Source: Heyndrickxia oleronia
GTDB lineage: Bacteria > Bacillota > Bacilli > Bacillales > Bacillaceae_C
NCBI RefSeq assembly: GCF_017809215.1
Contig: NZ_CP065424.1
Span: 5,060,501-5,124,500 of the forward strand
Direction: 5' to 3'
Length of the DNA: 64,000 bases
Below, piece by piece: positions 24,655 to 33,914 of the stretch. The notes under the pieces were generated by a model. The model saw nothing but the letters and a program-made list of their open reading frames with translations. It was not told the DNA's origin and did not search any database. Each line of letters begins with the position of its first letter. Position 1 is the first letter of the stretch. The translations under genes were made by a program, and so were the position numbers.

Positions 24655-25050
24655 TTAGTTCAATTGATAGTATTCACAAACCACTTGGCCGACTGCCTTC
24701 GCTGCTACTAAAAGTGCATCTTCATCTATATCAAATTTTGGATTAAACTAAGGTTCGGATACTCCCTTTGGAGAGCAAGCGATATAAAAGAAACAAGCTG
24801 GGAATTTTTCCGCATAATAAGCAAAGTCTTCTGACGGTGCTAGTGCAGGGAATTCCTTTATCTCCTTAATATCTTCATCGCCGTCTATATTTCTTAGACT
24901 TTCTGCTACCAAGGCTGTTAGCTCAGGGTTATTATATAATGGTGGGTAATCTGGTGTATAGGTAAGTTCACATTGTACACCAAACTCTATCTCAATACCT
25001 TTAGCCATTCTATTTATTTCCTTTTCCAATATATTACCTTCAAACTTCAT
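24655..25050 (-). pseudogene. C-terminal remnant of an M20-family amidohydrolase/peptidase
   Basis: Only the last third of an M20 metallo-amidase remains. 'NPELTALVAESL', 'APSEDFAYYAEKFPACFFYI' and 'NPKFDIDEDALLVAAKAV' are the typical C-terminal blocks of IAL-like aminoacylases. A TAG (24748-24750) interrupts the frame between 'GVSEP' and 'FNPKFDIDE', where relatives have a His-rich P-H-H segment. The N-terminal catalytic domain with the metal-binding residues is absent, so the product cannot be active. It lies between the CofE-like gene and dctA. Confidence 0.8.
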
Positions 25051-25157
25051 TCCTTTAAACCATTTTGTGCAAAATCGTATCTTACTATGTTCTTTAACGA
25101 AAAAAAAAGACCATTCCTCCTACGATTTTTTATATCGCGGAGAATTGATCCCATATC

Positions 25158-26438
25158 TTATATGCTTGTGGTTGCTTGTTTCATTTGTTTCATTTCCATA
25201 ATTGCTTCTGCATGTTTTGATTCATCAAATTCTTTTTCGCTCTTTGCCACAACAATCGTTGCTACGCCATTTCCAATAAGATTTACGATTGATCTGCCTT
25301 CACTCATAAAACGATCAACCCCTAATAATAAGGCTAATCCCTCAATAGGGATAATGTGTAAAGCTGAAAGTGTTGAAGCCAATACAATAAACCCACTACC
25401 CGTTACACCTGCTGCGCCTTTTGATGTTAGCATCAGAATTAATATAATAGTAATTTGATGGCCAATCGTTAAATCAATACCGAAAACTTGTGAAAGAAAT
25501 ACTGTGGCCATTACTAGATAGATAGATGTTCCATCTAGATTGAAAGAATAGCCTGTTGGAATAACCAGACCAACTACAGATTTAGAACAGCCAAACTTCT
25601 CCATTTTATCCATCATTCTAGGTAGAACAGATTCAGAAGAACTTGTACCTAATACGATTAATAATTCATCTTTAATAAAACGAAGATAATTCCATAAACT
25701 AAATCCATATTTCCGACAAATTAAATTTAAAACGACAAAGATAAACAGGAACATTGTAACATAAACTGAAATCATTAGTTTTCCTAATGGAACTAATGAT
25801 TGAAGACCAAATGTTCCAATGGTATAAGCAATTGCACCGAATGCTCCAATAGGAGCCGCTCTCATAACATATCCAATAATTTTAAAGAATACCTGTGAAA
25901 TTTTATCAAAGAAGTCGATGACACTTTTCCCTTTTTCACCTAATGCGGCTAAACCAACACCAAATAGGATAGAAAAAAATAGAACCTGCAATATATCCCC
26001 TTCTGCAAAGGCACTTACCATACTATGAGGTACAATATGGGTAAGAAAATCAACCCAATTCAATTTTTCTCCATCGCTTGTGTATTGGGAGATATCCCCC
26101 TTCGGAAGTTTGTCTGGATCCAATCCTGATCCAGGATGTAAAATATTGACGACGAGCAAACCAATGATAAGTGCAAGTGTAGTTACAATCTCAAAATAAA
26201 TGATTGCCTTTCCGCCGACCTTACCAACCTTCTTCATGTCCCCCATCTTTGCAATTCCTAAAACAATGGTCAAAAATATGATTGGTGCAATGAGCATTTT
26301 TACAGCATTTATAAATGTATCTCCAAGTGGCTTCATTTGTTTCCCAACATCTGGCCATACTAAACCAACGATGACACCAATGAATATAGCAGTTAAAACT
26401 TGGACGGTTAAATTTTTATATATGCGCTTCCCCTTCAT
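25158..26438 (-). CDS. dctA: C4-dicarboxylate:cation symporter DctA/DctP
   Basis: A 426-residue DAACS-family carrier for succinate, fumarate and malate. Visible marks: the serine-rich re-entrant loop 'LGTSSSESVLPRMMDKME', then 'VIPTGYSFNLDGTSIY' (the NLDG-type substrate and cation site) and 'TSKGAAGVTGSGFIVLASTL'. The start is ATG 26438, 8 bases after AGAAGGGA, rather than in-frame ATGs further upstream. It is encoded downstream of the dctSR two-component genes, as in B. subtilis (where it is called dctP). A cre-like site 45 bases upstream predicts CcpA repression. Confidence 0.93.
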   Translation of the reverse strand: MKGKRIYKNLTVQVLTAIFIGVIVGLVWPDVGKQMKPLGDTFINAVKMLIAPIIFLTIVLGIAKMGDMKKVGKVGGKAIIYFEIVTTLALIIGLLVVNILHPGSGLDPDKLPKGDISQYTSDGEKLNWVDFLTHIVPHSMVSAFAEGDILQVLFFSILFGVGLAALGEKGKSVIDFFDKISQVFFKIIGYVMRAAPIGAFGAIAYTIGTFGLQSLVPLGKLMISVYVTMFLFIFVVLNLICRKYGFSLWNYLRFIKDELLIVLGTSSSESVLPRMMDKMEKFGCSKSVVGLVIPTGYSFNLDGTSIYLVMATVFLSQVFGIDLTIGHQITIILILMLTSKGAAGVTGSGFIVLASTLSALHIIPIEGLALLLGVDRFMSEGRSIVNLIGNGVATIVVAKSEKEFDESKHAEAIMEMKQMKQATTSI

Positions 26439-26482
26439 TGTATACATCCCTTCTCTGAAAATTGAATTTTCTTGTAAGTAGA

Positions 26483-26496
26483 TGATAACGCTTTCT
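26483..26496 (-). promoter_or_regulatory. cre (CcpA) site upstream of dctA
   Basis: The minus strand reads AGAAAGCGTTATCA, one mismatch from the cre consensus TGWAANCGNTNWCA. B. subtilis dctP is known to be under CcpA repression. Confidence 0.65.
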
Positions 26497-26560
26497 TTGT
26501 TAACGAGGAAGTTTGTGTTCATATAGGACATTTTGGTCTTTTTGGTCTTAAGATAGCTGT

Positions 26561-27244
26561 CTAATTCATAACATATCGGTTAACTGGTCTACCTACACTG
26601 CCATATTGTACATCTAAACGAATGACCCCTGTTTTTTCTAGATAGTCTAAATAACGCCGAGCAGTCACACGCGCAATACCAACAGCAGTTGCCACTTCTT
26701 CCGCTGACTTTGATACACTCTCTCCTTTCATAAAGGTTGTAATTTGTTGCAATGTGAACATATTTAATCCCTTTGGGAGGGTACCACTGCTCCCGGTTTC
26801 TTGGCGGACATTCATCATCGCGTCCAATTCCTCTTGAGAAAATGTCTTACTTTTATTTAATGAGTTTTTATAAAAGCGATAGTTCTCTAATGATTTCTTC
26901 ATTCTTTCAAACTTAAATGGTTTAATGATATAATCTATTGCACCGTTCTGAAGCATACTATTAATCGTTTCATTATCCTTGGCGGCAGACACAACGATGA
27001 CATCAATATCCCATCTCTGTTTTCTGAATTCTTGTAATGTATGAATCCCATCTAACTTAGGCATAAAAATATCCAAAATGACGACATCAATATCTTTATT
27101 TGAAGCTATTCGAAGCCCTTCTTCGCCATCACCCGCTTGTCCTACTATTTCAAAGCCATCAATACTTTCAATAAAACTTTTATTCACTTCACGTACCATT
27201 GGATCATCTTCTATTAACAGTACTTTGATTGTTTTATTTGACAT
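26561..27244 (-). CDS. dctR: C4-dicarboxylate response regulator DctR
   Basis: A 227-residue response regulator of the CitB/DcuR class. The receiver domain (1-120) has the acidic pair in 'IEDDPM', the phospho-acceptor D58 in 'VVILDIFMP' and the lysine in 'YIIKPFKFERM'. The C-terminal part ('ATAVGIARVTARRYLDYLEKTG') is the DNA-binding helix-turn-helix. Its start lies 3 bases after the dctS stop, so the two are co-translated. It should activate dctA in response to external dicarboxylates. Confidence 0.92.
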   Translation of the reverse strand: MSNKTIKVLLIEDDPMVREVNKSFIESIDGFEIVGQAGDGEEGLRIASNKDIDVVILDIFMPKLDGIHTLQEFRKQRWDIDVIVVSAAKDNETINSMLQNGAIDYIIKPFKFERMKKSLENYRFYKNSLNKSKTFSQEELDAMMNVRQETGSSGTLPKGLNMFTLQQITTFMKGESVSKSAEEVATAVGIARVTARRYLDYLEKTGVIRLDVQYGSVGRPVNRYVMN

Positions 27245-27247
27245 TTA

Positions 27248-28840
27248 TCAAACACCTACTCCCATAGGAAAAGTAATTGTGAAGCTTGTCCCTTCCCCTG
27301 ATACTGATGTAACCATTATATCTCCATTTCCTTTATCAACCGCTTGTTTAATTAAATATAGGCCGATTCCAGAACCATTTTTTTTATTTCTCGTAAAACC
27401 TTTTTCATATATATGAGGAAGATCACTTTCTGGGATTCCACATCCATTATCCTCTATTAAAATGGCACAAATATCTTCAGACTGCTCAATACTGATCTCA
27501 ACTTTTTTCACGTTTCTTTCAACATGCATAAATGAGCCAAAGGCATTTTCAATTAAATTACCTAAGAGCACAACAAAATCATGCTGGTCAATCTGATATG
27601 GGAAGGTAGTTAAATAGCTGTTAGGATCAATTGAAACCTCTATTCCCAATTCTCTTCCTCTTCTTATTTTACTTAATAATAGTCCGGCAATGGCATCATT
27701 TTTAATTGAATCCTTTAAAAATTGATCTAAATTCTCTTGTTTGGTTGAGGTTTCAAAAGCTAATTCCAAAGCTTTCTCCGACTTGCCAAGCTGAATTAAA
27801 CCAGCAATTGTATGTAATTTATTCATATGTTCATGATTTTGAACTCTTAATGCATCAACAAAATTCCTTACTCCGGTTAATTCTTCAGCCATCTTTACTA
27901 CTTCTGTGCGATCTTGACAGATAGCTACAGCTCCTACAACGCGATTGTCTATCAATACAGGAATTCTACTACTAACAATCGTTTTTCCACTAACAATAAT
28001 CGTTTCATTAAATACTGCTTGATTATTTTCAACAATTTCAGGAAGCCGTGTATCATTCAATACACTTCTAATTGGTTTGCCAACTACATCACCAACAACG
28101 GAAAAAATGGCCTTGGCTCTCTCATTAAAAATAGTAATGATTTCATTATAATCAATGGCAATTACCCCTTCATGCATTGAATGAAAGGTGGCTGTTCTTT
28201 CATTTAAAATACGGACAATCTCATGTGGCTCCAAATGAAACATTTGCTGTTTAATATGACGTGCAAGCAGAAATGATCCAACTAGCCCTACGGATAATGT
28301 AAGAACGGTGATAATGATCATTTCCTTTTTTAAGTCAGTAAAAATCTCGAAAAATGATGGTAACCTATGACCAACAACAACGACCCCAATCTGGTTCAAA
28401 TCTGGATCCTTAACTGGAAAAAAGGCTCTTAGAAATGTACCAACCTCACCACGTGCTTTTGAAATATAATTATGTTCCGCAAATGCTGCTTCTTCATCAT
28501 TAGTTGTAGAAGCAGTCCCTAATAGTTTATTTACCGGATGTGAGTAACGAACCCGATTCATATTCATCACGACAATATAATCCTCTTCATTTATCAACCG
28601 AATCTCTTCGATCAAAGGATTTAATCGCTCCCAACCATCAGGTGCTTGAACCTCTTTTTTTACATCAGAAAGCTCCGCTACAGTTCTAGCGGTATTCATA
28701 ATACTTGTTTGTATTTCCTGTTCCTTTGTCTTTTGAATATCAGCAATTAAGAAGGTCCCGCCTACTAGTAAAGAAAAAACGACGATGGTATAAGATAAAA
28801 TGGTCATTTTCCAACGAATAGGTAATTGCTTTAATTTCAT
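27248..28840 (-). CDS. dctS: C4-dicarboxylate sensor histidine kinase DctS
   Basis: A 530-residue CitA/DcuS-type kinase. TM1 (about 10-32), an extracytoplasmic PAS-like sensor domain, TM2 ('EMIIITVLTLSVGLVGSFLLA'-type helix at about 172-192), a cytoplasmic PAS domain, then the family H-box 'RVQNHEHMNKLHTIAGL', in which the first His of N-H-E-H is phosphorylated. The ATPase has 'DNGCGIPE' and 'GSGIGLYLIKQAV'. It is transcribed with dctR. In B. subtilis the secreted DctB takes part in sensing; here the dctB homologue is divergent, 99 bases away. Confidence 0.92.
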   Translation of the reverse strand: MKLKQLPIRWKMTILSYTIVVFSLLVGGTFLIADIQKTKEQEIQTSIMNTARTVAELSDVKKEVQAPDGWERLNPLIEEIRLINEEDYIVVMNMNRVRYSHPVNKLLGTASTTNDEEAAFAEHNYISKARGEVGTFLRAFFPVKDPDLNQIGVVVVGHRLPSFFEIFTDLKKEMIIITVLTLSVGLVGSFLLARHIKQQMFHLEPHEIVRILNERTATFHSMHEGVIAIDYNEIITIFNERAKAIFSVVGDVVGKPIRSVLNDTRLPEIVENNQAVFNETIIVSGKTIVSSRIPVLIDNRVVGAVAICQDRTEVVKMAEELTGVRNFVDALRVQNHEHMNKLHTIAGLIQLGKSEKALELAFETSTKQENLDQFLKDSIKNDAIAGLLLSKIRRGRELGIEVSIDPNSYLTTFPYQIDQHDFVVLLGNLIENAFGSFMHVERNVKKVEISIEQSEDICAILIEDNGCGIPESDLPHIYEKGFTRNKKNGSGIGLYLIKQAVDKGNGDIMVTSVSGEGTSFTITFPMGVGV

Positions 28841-28939
28841 TTGTCATCACCTTCTATCACCGGTATGATAAATTCTTCTTTTTTATAGTAAAATTCTATA
28901 AAGGGACAATTTTTCAAACAATTAAGGAGGAAAAATCAT

Positions 28940-29995
28940 ATGAGAAAATGGATGGTCCTTTTATTTTCAATTTTGATTGTCATCTTTATTTTCCTACTTG
29001 GTATGAAATACATTTTTCCTCATGATAAACTGGTTCATGATTCTGAACAAGAAGGATTAAACGAGCAAATTGTTCTTAAGTTTAGCCATGTGGTCGCTGA
29101 AAACACCCCAAAAGGGCTGGCTGCAAAAAAGTTTGCGGATATTGTCTATAAAAAATCCGATGGAAAAATTAGAGTAGAAATTTTTCCAAACGGGATGCTA
29201 TATTCCGATATTGAGGAAATCAATGCATTGAAGGAAAATAAAGTTCAAATTATTGCTCCTTCTACATCAAAGCTTGGATCCTTATCTAGTAAATGGGGGG
29301 TACTTGATTTACCATTTGCCTTTCCTAATTATGAAGCTGTTCAGAAAGGTTTAAACGGGAAAATTGGCCATCTGTTATTACAATCATTAGAAAAGGATCA
29401 AATGAAAGGGTTAGCCTACTGGACAAATGGTTTTAAACAATTCACATCCAATAAAGGGCCGATCATTTTTCCTAATGATATAAAAGGACAAACCTTTCGA
29501 ATTATGCAAAGTCAGGTTTTAAAATCTCAATTCGACCAACTTGATGCAAAATCAATTCAACAAGCATTTGATATTACTTTTCAATCCTTACAATCCGGAG
29601 AGATTGATGGAGAAGAAAACACATTATCAAATATCTATTCAAAGAAATTTTATAATCTTCAAAGGTATTTGACAATCAGTAATCACGGCTATCTAGGCTA
29701 TGTTGTTTTAATGGATCAATCATTTTGGAACAAGCAATCGGAACAAACTCAACAGATTTTAACCGAGGCAATGGCAGAAACAACTGCCTGGAACCAACAA
29801 CAAGCAGAAAAATTAAATGAAGAGCAGCTTCAGCTCATTCGAAAAAAATCTTCTATTCAAATACATGAATTAACCGATGAGGAAAGAAAAGTGTGGACAA
29901 AGAAGCTATATCCGTTATACGACAAACTAGCTCCGATTATAGGTAAAGACTTAGTAGAGGAAATGAAAAAACTTAGGGATCAGTACGATCATTAA
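28940..29995 (+). CDS. dctB: C4-dicarboxylate-binding protein DctB (TRAP DctP-like fold)
   Basis: 351 residues with an N-terminal membrane helix or signal ('WMVLLFSILIVIFIFLLGMKY') that probably anchors it outside the membrane. The body follows the TRAP-type solute receptor pattern ('VVAENTPKGLAAKKFADIVYKKSDGKIRVEIFPNG', cited as 'HVVAENTPKGLAAKKFAD'), and 'GEIDGEENTLSNIY' contains the ligand region. No TRAP membrane subunits are nearby, so it is most likely the co-sensor that feeds DctS, as in B. subtilis. AAGGAGG site. Divergent from dctSR. Confidence 0.88.
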   Translation: MRKWMVLLFSILIVIFIFLLGMKYIFPHDKLVHDSEQEGLNEQIVLKFSHVVAENTPKGLAAKKFADIVYKKSDGKIRVEIFPNGMLYSDIEEINALKENKVQIIAPSTSKLGSLSSKWGVLDLPFAFPNYEAVQKGLNGKIGHLLLQSLEKDQMKGLAYWTNGFKQFTSNKGPIIFPNDIKGQTFRIMQSQVLKSQFDQLDAKSIQQAFDITFQSLQSGEIDGEENTLSNIYSKKFYNLQRYLTISNHGYLGYVVLMDQSFWNKQSEQTQQILTEAMAETTAWNQQQAEKLNEEQLQLIRKKSSIQIHELTDEERKVWTKKLYPLYDKLAPIIGKDLVEEMKKLRDQYDH

Positions 29996-29997
29996 AC

Positions 29998-30037
29998 ATC
30001 CAGTAAAGGGAGAAGAGCGATCGATCCCCTTACTGGA
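29998..30037. terminator. Hairpin between convergent dctB and permease genes
   Basis: ATCCAGTAAGGG-type stem (ATCCAGTAAAGGG with CCCCTTACTGGAT) around a GATCGATC loop. There is no strong T run on either strand, so it is a weaker terminator or a transcript-end stabiliser. Confidence 0.55.
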
Positions 30038-30057
30038 TTGGATAAAAATTGAGGGAT

Positions 30058-31434
30058 TTATTTCCTTTCTTTATCAACTTTGGAAGAACGACTTCCAATA
30101 CTTAATACATAATAACTGATGACTACAAGGGCTAAGAAAATAATACCTACGACAAGTGATACTCGTGTATCATCATTAAACCACATACCTATTAAAACCA
30201 TTATTAAAAAGGCAATCGTTACATAGTTTGTAAAAGGAGCAAAAGGCATCTTAAATGGATGGTTTACCATTTCTGCTCCCTTTTCCTTCCTGAATCGAAT
30301 TTGACTAATTAAAATAACAAACCATGGCACCATACCGGGAAGCACACTAGCACTATATACATAGACAAATAGATTCTCAGGGGCAATATAACTAAGAATC
30401 ACACCAATCGCTAAGCCTAGCATAACACCGACTGTTCCGTATATGGGCACCCCACTACTTGTTACCTTTGTAAACACTTTTGGTGCTTGTCCATTCACTC
30501 CTAGCGTATAAAGCATACGTCCAGCACTGAATATCCCACTATTACAGCCAGACATTGCTGCTGTAATGACGACAAAGTTGATAATACCAGCAGCGGCAGT
30601 AATCCCTACCTTCGCAAATGTGGCAACAAACGGACTGCCGATTGAATTCAGCTGATCCCATGGATAAACAGTTACGATCACAAAAATTGCACCAATGTAA
30701 AAAATTAATATACGCCATATCAGACTTTTAATAGCCTTTGTTAGTGTTTGCTGTGGATTTTTTGCTTCACCGGCTGTAATCCCTATAAGTTCAACTCCTT
30801 GATAAGAAGCAATGACAAGAGATAGTGCAAAGAAGAAGCCAGACCAGCCACCAGTAAAAAAACCTTCATGTTTCCATAAGTTCTCTAAGCCAATAGCGTT
30901 CCCTCCATTACCTAAACCAAAGAAAATCAAACCGAATCCTGCAACAATCATCAATACAATCGTAATAATTTTGATCATTGCAAACCAAAATTCTATTTCT
31001 CCGAAGGATTTGACAGAAATCAGGTTTGCTGCACCAAGAATCAGCATGGCAATTATACCTGGTATCCAGCCAGGCAGATCCGGAAACCAATACTGCATAT
31101 ACTGCCCAACTGCAATGATTTCTGACATCCCAACAATAACCCACTGAAACCAATTGCTCCATGCAGTTAAATACCCTGCCAGTGGATGAATATATTTATG
31201 TCCAAAGGTCGCAAATGATCCAGTACTAGGCTCTACATACAGCATTTCTCCCATAGCACGCATGACCAAATAAATAAATATCCCCGAAATAGCGTAGGCA
31301 AGCAATACAGATGGCCCTGTCCATTTAATCGTACTGGCTGACCCCATAAATAAACCAACACCAATGGTACCCCCTAACGCTATCATTTGGATATGACGAG
31401 CTTCTAAACCTCTTTTTAACTCTTTGTTTGCCAT
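30058..31434 (-). CDS. AAT-family amino acid permease
   Basis: A 458-residue APC-superfamily permease with about 12 helices. The N-terminal 'ELKRGLEARHIQMIALGGTIGVGLFMGS' is the classic AAT opening (cited as 'RGLEARHIQMIALGGTIG'). 'VELIGITAGEAKNPQQT' in the middle and 'GCNSGIFSAGRMLYTL' later are also family marks. It resembles B. subtilis AapA/YtnA/YbgF. Substrates in the family include proline, D-serine/D-alanine, lysine and aromatic residues, and I cannot choose. GGAGAGAGG site. Monocistronic and convergent with dctB. Confidence 0.88.
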   Translation of the reverse strand: MANKELKRGLEARHIQMIALGGTIGVGLFMGSASTIKWTGPSVLLAYAISGIFIYLVMRAMGEMLYVEPSTGSFATFGHKYIHPLAGYLTAWSNWFQWVIVGMSEIIAVGQYMQYWFPDLPGWIPGIIAMLILGAANLISVKSFGEIEFWFAMIKIITIVLMIVAGFGLIFFGLGNGGNAIGLENLWKHEGFFTGGWSGFFFALSLVIASYQGVELIGITAGEAKNPQQTLTKAIKSLIWRILIFYIGAIFVIVTVYPWDQLNSIGSPFVATFAKVGITAAAGIINFVVITAAMSGCNSGIFSAGRMLYTLGVNGQAPKVFTKVTSSGVPIYGTVGVMLGLAIGVILSYIAPENLFVYVYSASVLPGMVPWFVILISQIRFRKEKGAEMVNHPFKMPFAPFTNYVTIAFLIMVLIGMWFNDDTRVSLVVGIIFLALVVISYYVLSIGSRSSKVDKERK

Positions 31435-31714
31435 TTGAATCCTCTCTCCCTTTAAAAAGCTTACGTGCTGTCATTCATTTTTTGATATCACTTATTTAAA
31501 GATTTAAAGAAGTCTTATGAATAGCCACTTGCTTTAAATAATTATCTTAAAAATTCAAATCGTTTATTCTATAATAATAATTAACAACCAAAAATACAAT
31601 TGTATTTTCTAGAAAAACAGTTTTATTAATAATTTTATACCCGAACAACATTTTAATATTATTTCAAAATATACTAAATATTATTTTAATATTTTAAGTG
31701 AATTTGAGCATAGT
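31435..31714. other. AT-rich intergenic stretch
   Basis: Very AT-rich upstream region of the amino acid permease gene. I see no gene or RNA. It probably holds the permease promoter, but many equally good AT-rich hexamers prevent a choice. Confidence 0.4.
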
Positions 31715-31749
31715 AAAAAGCTGCAGAAAACATTCTCCGCAGCTTTTGT
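31715..31749 (-). terminator. Terminator of the GntR-ABC operon
   Basis: AAAAGCTGC / GCAGCTTTT stem; on the minus strand it ends in TTTTTACTA, 20 bases past the permease stop. Confidence 0.8.
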
Positions 31750-31770
31750 GTTCGATTATTAGTTAACTAC

Positions 31771-32400
31771 CTAAAAATCCTTAGCCTCGTATATTTTTAT
31801 CGTGGCTAGCCAAGAAAATATAAAGACGATGATTGTGATTGCAAAACCTGTAATCGTTAACTGAGTAAATGTAAATTGATTAAGAAATAATTGAAACACT
31901 TCTACATTACCTTTTAAAGCATACATCGCCATTTGCCCAAAAATAATAAATCCAAAAATAACAATCATAAGGATGATTCTTGTGTATTTTTCTCCAAATT
32001 TATATAATATTGGAAAATATAGAGCCGAAAATAAAAGGATGATTAACATACCCAACACTAATTGATTTGCATTTGGTAGCGGCTTATTATACGTATCCAA
32101 TATAAAATAAAATATCATTTGAAATAGTGTCGCTAAAACTGTCGCAAATATTCCAAACAAAATTGCCCCAACATATTTGGAAGAGATAATACTTTTACGA
32201 TTAATAGGCAAGCTATTTAACATAATATGCGAATTGCTACGATCTTCAAAACTCCCTGTACTGGAAATGAAAATGATTCCTGCCAATGATATGGCCATTA
32301 CAGGAGGGTTCTCTAAAAAATAAAATAAGGCTATAAATCCTACAATCAGTAATAACATCTTTTTCAACATAAGAATATCTTTTAAAATCAATGAGTACAT
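31771..32400 (-). CDS. ABC-2 type transporter permease
   Basis: A 209-residue membrane protein with about six helices. It contains the cytoplasmic 'FEDRSNSHIMLNSLPINRKSIISSKYVG' segment (cited as 'LNSLPINRKSIISSKYVG') shared by small ABC-2 permeases of the YtrC/YthQ and bacitracin-export type. It overlaps the ATP-binding gene by 13 bases and is the last gene of a gntR-ATPase-permease operon. Such sets export or respond to antibiotics acting on the cell wall. Substrate unknown. Confidence 0.82.
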   Translation of the reverse strand: MYSLILKDILMLKKMLLLIVGFIALFYFLENPPVMAISLAGIIFISSTGSFEDRSNSHIMLNSLPINRKSIISSKYVGAILFGIFATVLATLFQMIFYFILDTYNKPLPNANQLVLGMLIILLFSALYFPILYKFGEKYTRIILMIVIFGFIIFGQMAMYALKGNVEVFQLFLNQFTFTQLTITGFAITIIVFIFSWLATIKIYEAKDF

Positions 32401-33260
32401 GACAAATTCCCCTTATCTGTATAGTACATAATATCCTCAAGGCTAGGCTTTTCAATTAAAACCTCATCGCCGAATAGATTCATTGTTTTCTTCACATTAC
32501 TAGTTAATGCTTCAAAGCCAACACCTGTCTTCCGAATACTAACAAACTCTTTTTCTGTATCTCTATCTAATAAATCATTTTTCCCTTTGACTATTCCATA
32601 TTCCGCAAGCAGTTCCTCACGTTCCTTTGAAAATAAAATTTGTCCCTTATGGATATAAGTAATATAATCAGCAATTCGATCCAAATCGGTAGTTATATGA
32701 GTGGAAAAGAAAATCGTTTTTTGTTCATCTAACATAATTTCATGTAAAATTTCTAATATTTCTCTTCTAAACACAGGATCTAGTCCAGAGGTTGGCTCAT
32801 CCATTACTATAAATTCTGGATCATGACTAATAGCAAATACGATCGCCAATTTCATTTTCATTCCTTTAGAAAAACTTTTAACCTGCTGTTTCTCCGGTAA
32901 ACGAAATTGGTCGACATATTTATAAAAAAGGTCATCATTCCATTTCGGGTACATCGGGGCAATAATTTTCCTTAGTTCTTTAATGGTTAAAGTATCATAA
33001 AAGCAATTCTCATCATACACAAAACCAATACGACTTTTAATCTCTTGATTATATTTGTTTTGATCAAGTCCGAAAATCGTAATGTCACCACTATCCTTTT
33101 TTAATAGATTCATGAGTAGCTTAATGGTTGTACTTTTTCCAGCACCATTAGAGCCAATGAACCCCGTAATATACCCCTTTTTAATGGAAAAGGTTACATC
33201 TTTTAACGAAAAATCTTTAAAGGATTTTGATACATGATTAAATTCAACTACATTCGTCAT
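32388..33260 (-). CDS. ABC transporter ATP-binding protein
   Basis: 290 residues. Walker A 'GSNGAGKSTTIK' (about 36-47), signature 'VKSFSKGMKMKLAIVFA' (S-K-G-M variant of LSGGQ, common in ABC-2 exporters), Walker B 'FIVMDEPTSGLD' and the switch His in 'FFSTHITTD'. A 60-residue C-terminal extension follows. Its ATG overlaps the gntR stop (ATGA), and its own 3' end overlaps the permease gene, so all three are coupled. It energises the neighbouring ABC-2 permease. Confidence 0.92.
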   Translation of the reverse strand: MTNVVEFNHVSKSFKDFSLKDVTFSIKKGYITGFIGSNGAGKSTTIKLLMNLLKKDSGDITIFGLDQNKYNQEIKSRIGFVYDENCFYDTLTIKELRKIIAPMYPKWNDDLFYKYVDQFRLPEKQQVKSFSKGMKMKLAIVFAISHDPEFIVMDEPTSGLDPVFRREILEILHEIMLDEQKTIFFSTHITTDLDRIADYITYIHKGQILFSKEREELLAEYGIVKGKNDLLDRDTEKEFVSIRKTGVGFEALTSNVKKTMNLFGDEVLIEKPSLEDIMYYTDKGNLSCTH

Positions 33261-33637
33261 TCTGGATCATCTCCATACAATATATTAATCAATTCAATGA
33301 GCTCTTCTTTCGAAAAATGAATAAGTTTACTTTCGTCAATAATTTCACATATTTTTTCTTCAATAATTTTTAAGCGTCGTTCTTTTAACAACTCTTGATT
33401 TTGACTAGCAATAAATGATCCCTTACCAACAATTGAAACGATAAATCCTTCATTTTCTAGCTCTTCATAGGCACGTTTCGTTGTAATCACACTTACTTGC
33501 AAATCTTTTGCTAATTGGCGAATAGACGGAAGAGAATCTCCTTCCAGTAACTCTCCTTTTAGTACAAGCTCTTTAATTTGCTTAATGATTTGTTGATAAA
33601 TGGGATCTTTAGATGTATTTGATATAATTATATCCAT
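33257..33637 (-). CDS. YtrA-subfamily GntR regulator
   Basis: 126 residues: a winged helix-turn-helix ('DSLPSIRQLAKDLQVSVITTKRAYEELENEGFI' region, cited as 'SLPSIRQLAKDLQVSVITT') plus only a short C-terminal dimer helix, the hallmark of the YtrA subfamily that controls ABC transporter operons. First gene of the operon. The promoter region just upstream is full of TATATAC palindromes, the expected kind of operator for autoregulation. Confidence 0.9.
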   Translation of the reverse strand: MDIIISNTSKDPIYQQIIKQIKELVLKGELLEGDSLPSIRQLAKDLQVSVITTKRAYEELENEGFIVSIVGKGSFIASQNQELLKERRLKIIEEKICEIIDESKLIHFSKEELIELINILYGDDPE

Positions 33638-33661
33638 TTATTTTTCAGCACCTTATATACC

Positions 33662-33700
33662 GTATATATATAATATATACACTATATACACATTCGTCAA
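33662..33700 (-). promoter_or_regulatory. Promoter and YtrA-type operators of the GntR-ABC operon
   Basis: On the minus strand: TTGACG (33695-33700), 17-base spacer, TATATT (33672-33677). A palindrome GTATATAT-ATA-ATATATAC (33662-33680) covers the -10 and start region, and a GTGTATATAGTGTATA block fills the spacer. Binding of the GntR protein would block the promoter. Confidence 0.65.
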
Positions 33701-33737
33701 TATCCTTTTTCTCGATTTTGCTTGATTAACAACCCAC

Positions 33738-33766
33738 TACTGGCTTTTACAAAAGGAACAAACTAT
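33738..33766 (+). repeat. Possible fragment of the dispersed repeat
   Basis: TACTGGCTTTTACAAAAGG then AACAAACTA resembles the 3' block of repeat copy B (GTTGGCTATTACAAAAGC then AAGCAAACTA). It is short, so chance similarity is possible. Confidence 0.3.
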
Positions 33767-33822
33767 ACGAAGCTGAGGAATTTATCTGTACCGAATCGTA
33801 ATAATTTTTGAAAAATGAACGA

Positions 33823-33854
33823 CAAAAAAAATAGGAAGATCAACATCGATCCTC
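33823..33854 (-). terminator. Terminator of the DUF3231 gene
   Basis: AGGAAGATC / GATCCT-type stem; on the minus strand it is followed by TATTTTTTTTGTC. Confidence 0.6.
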
Positions 33855-33914
33855 CATCATGTTCGAAGTTTAATATCTGCCTATCTTTCTTCATGCAGTC
33901 ATTGGAATATTTCA

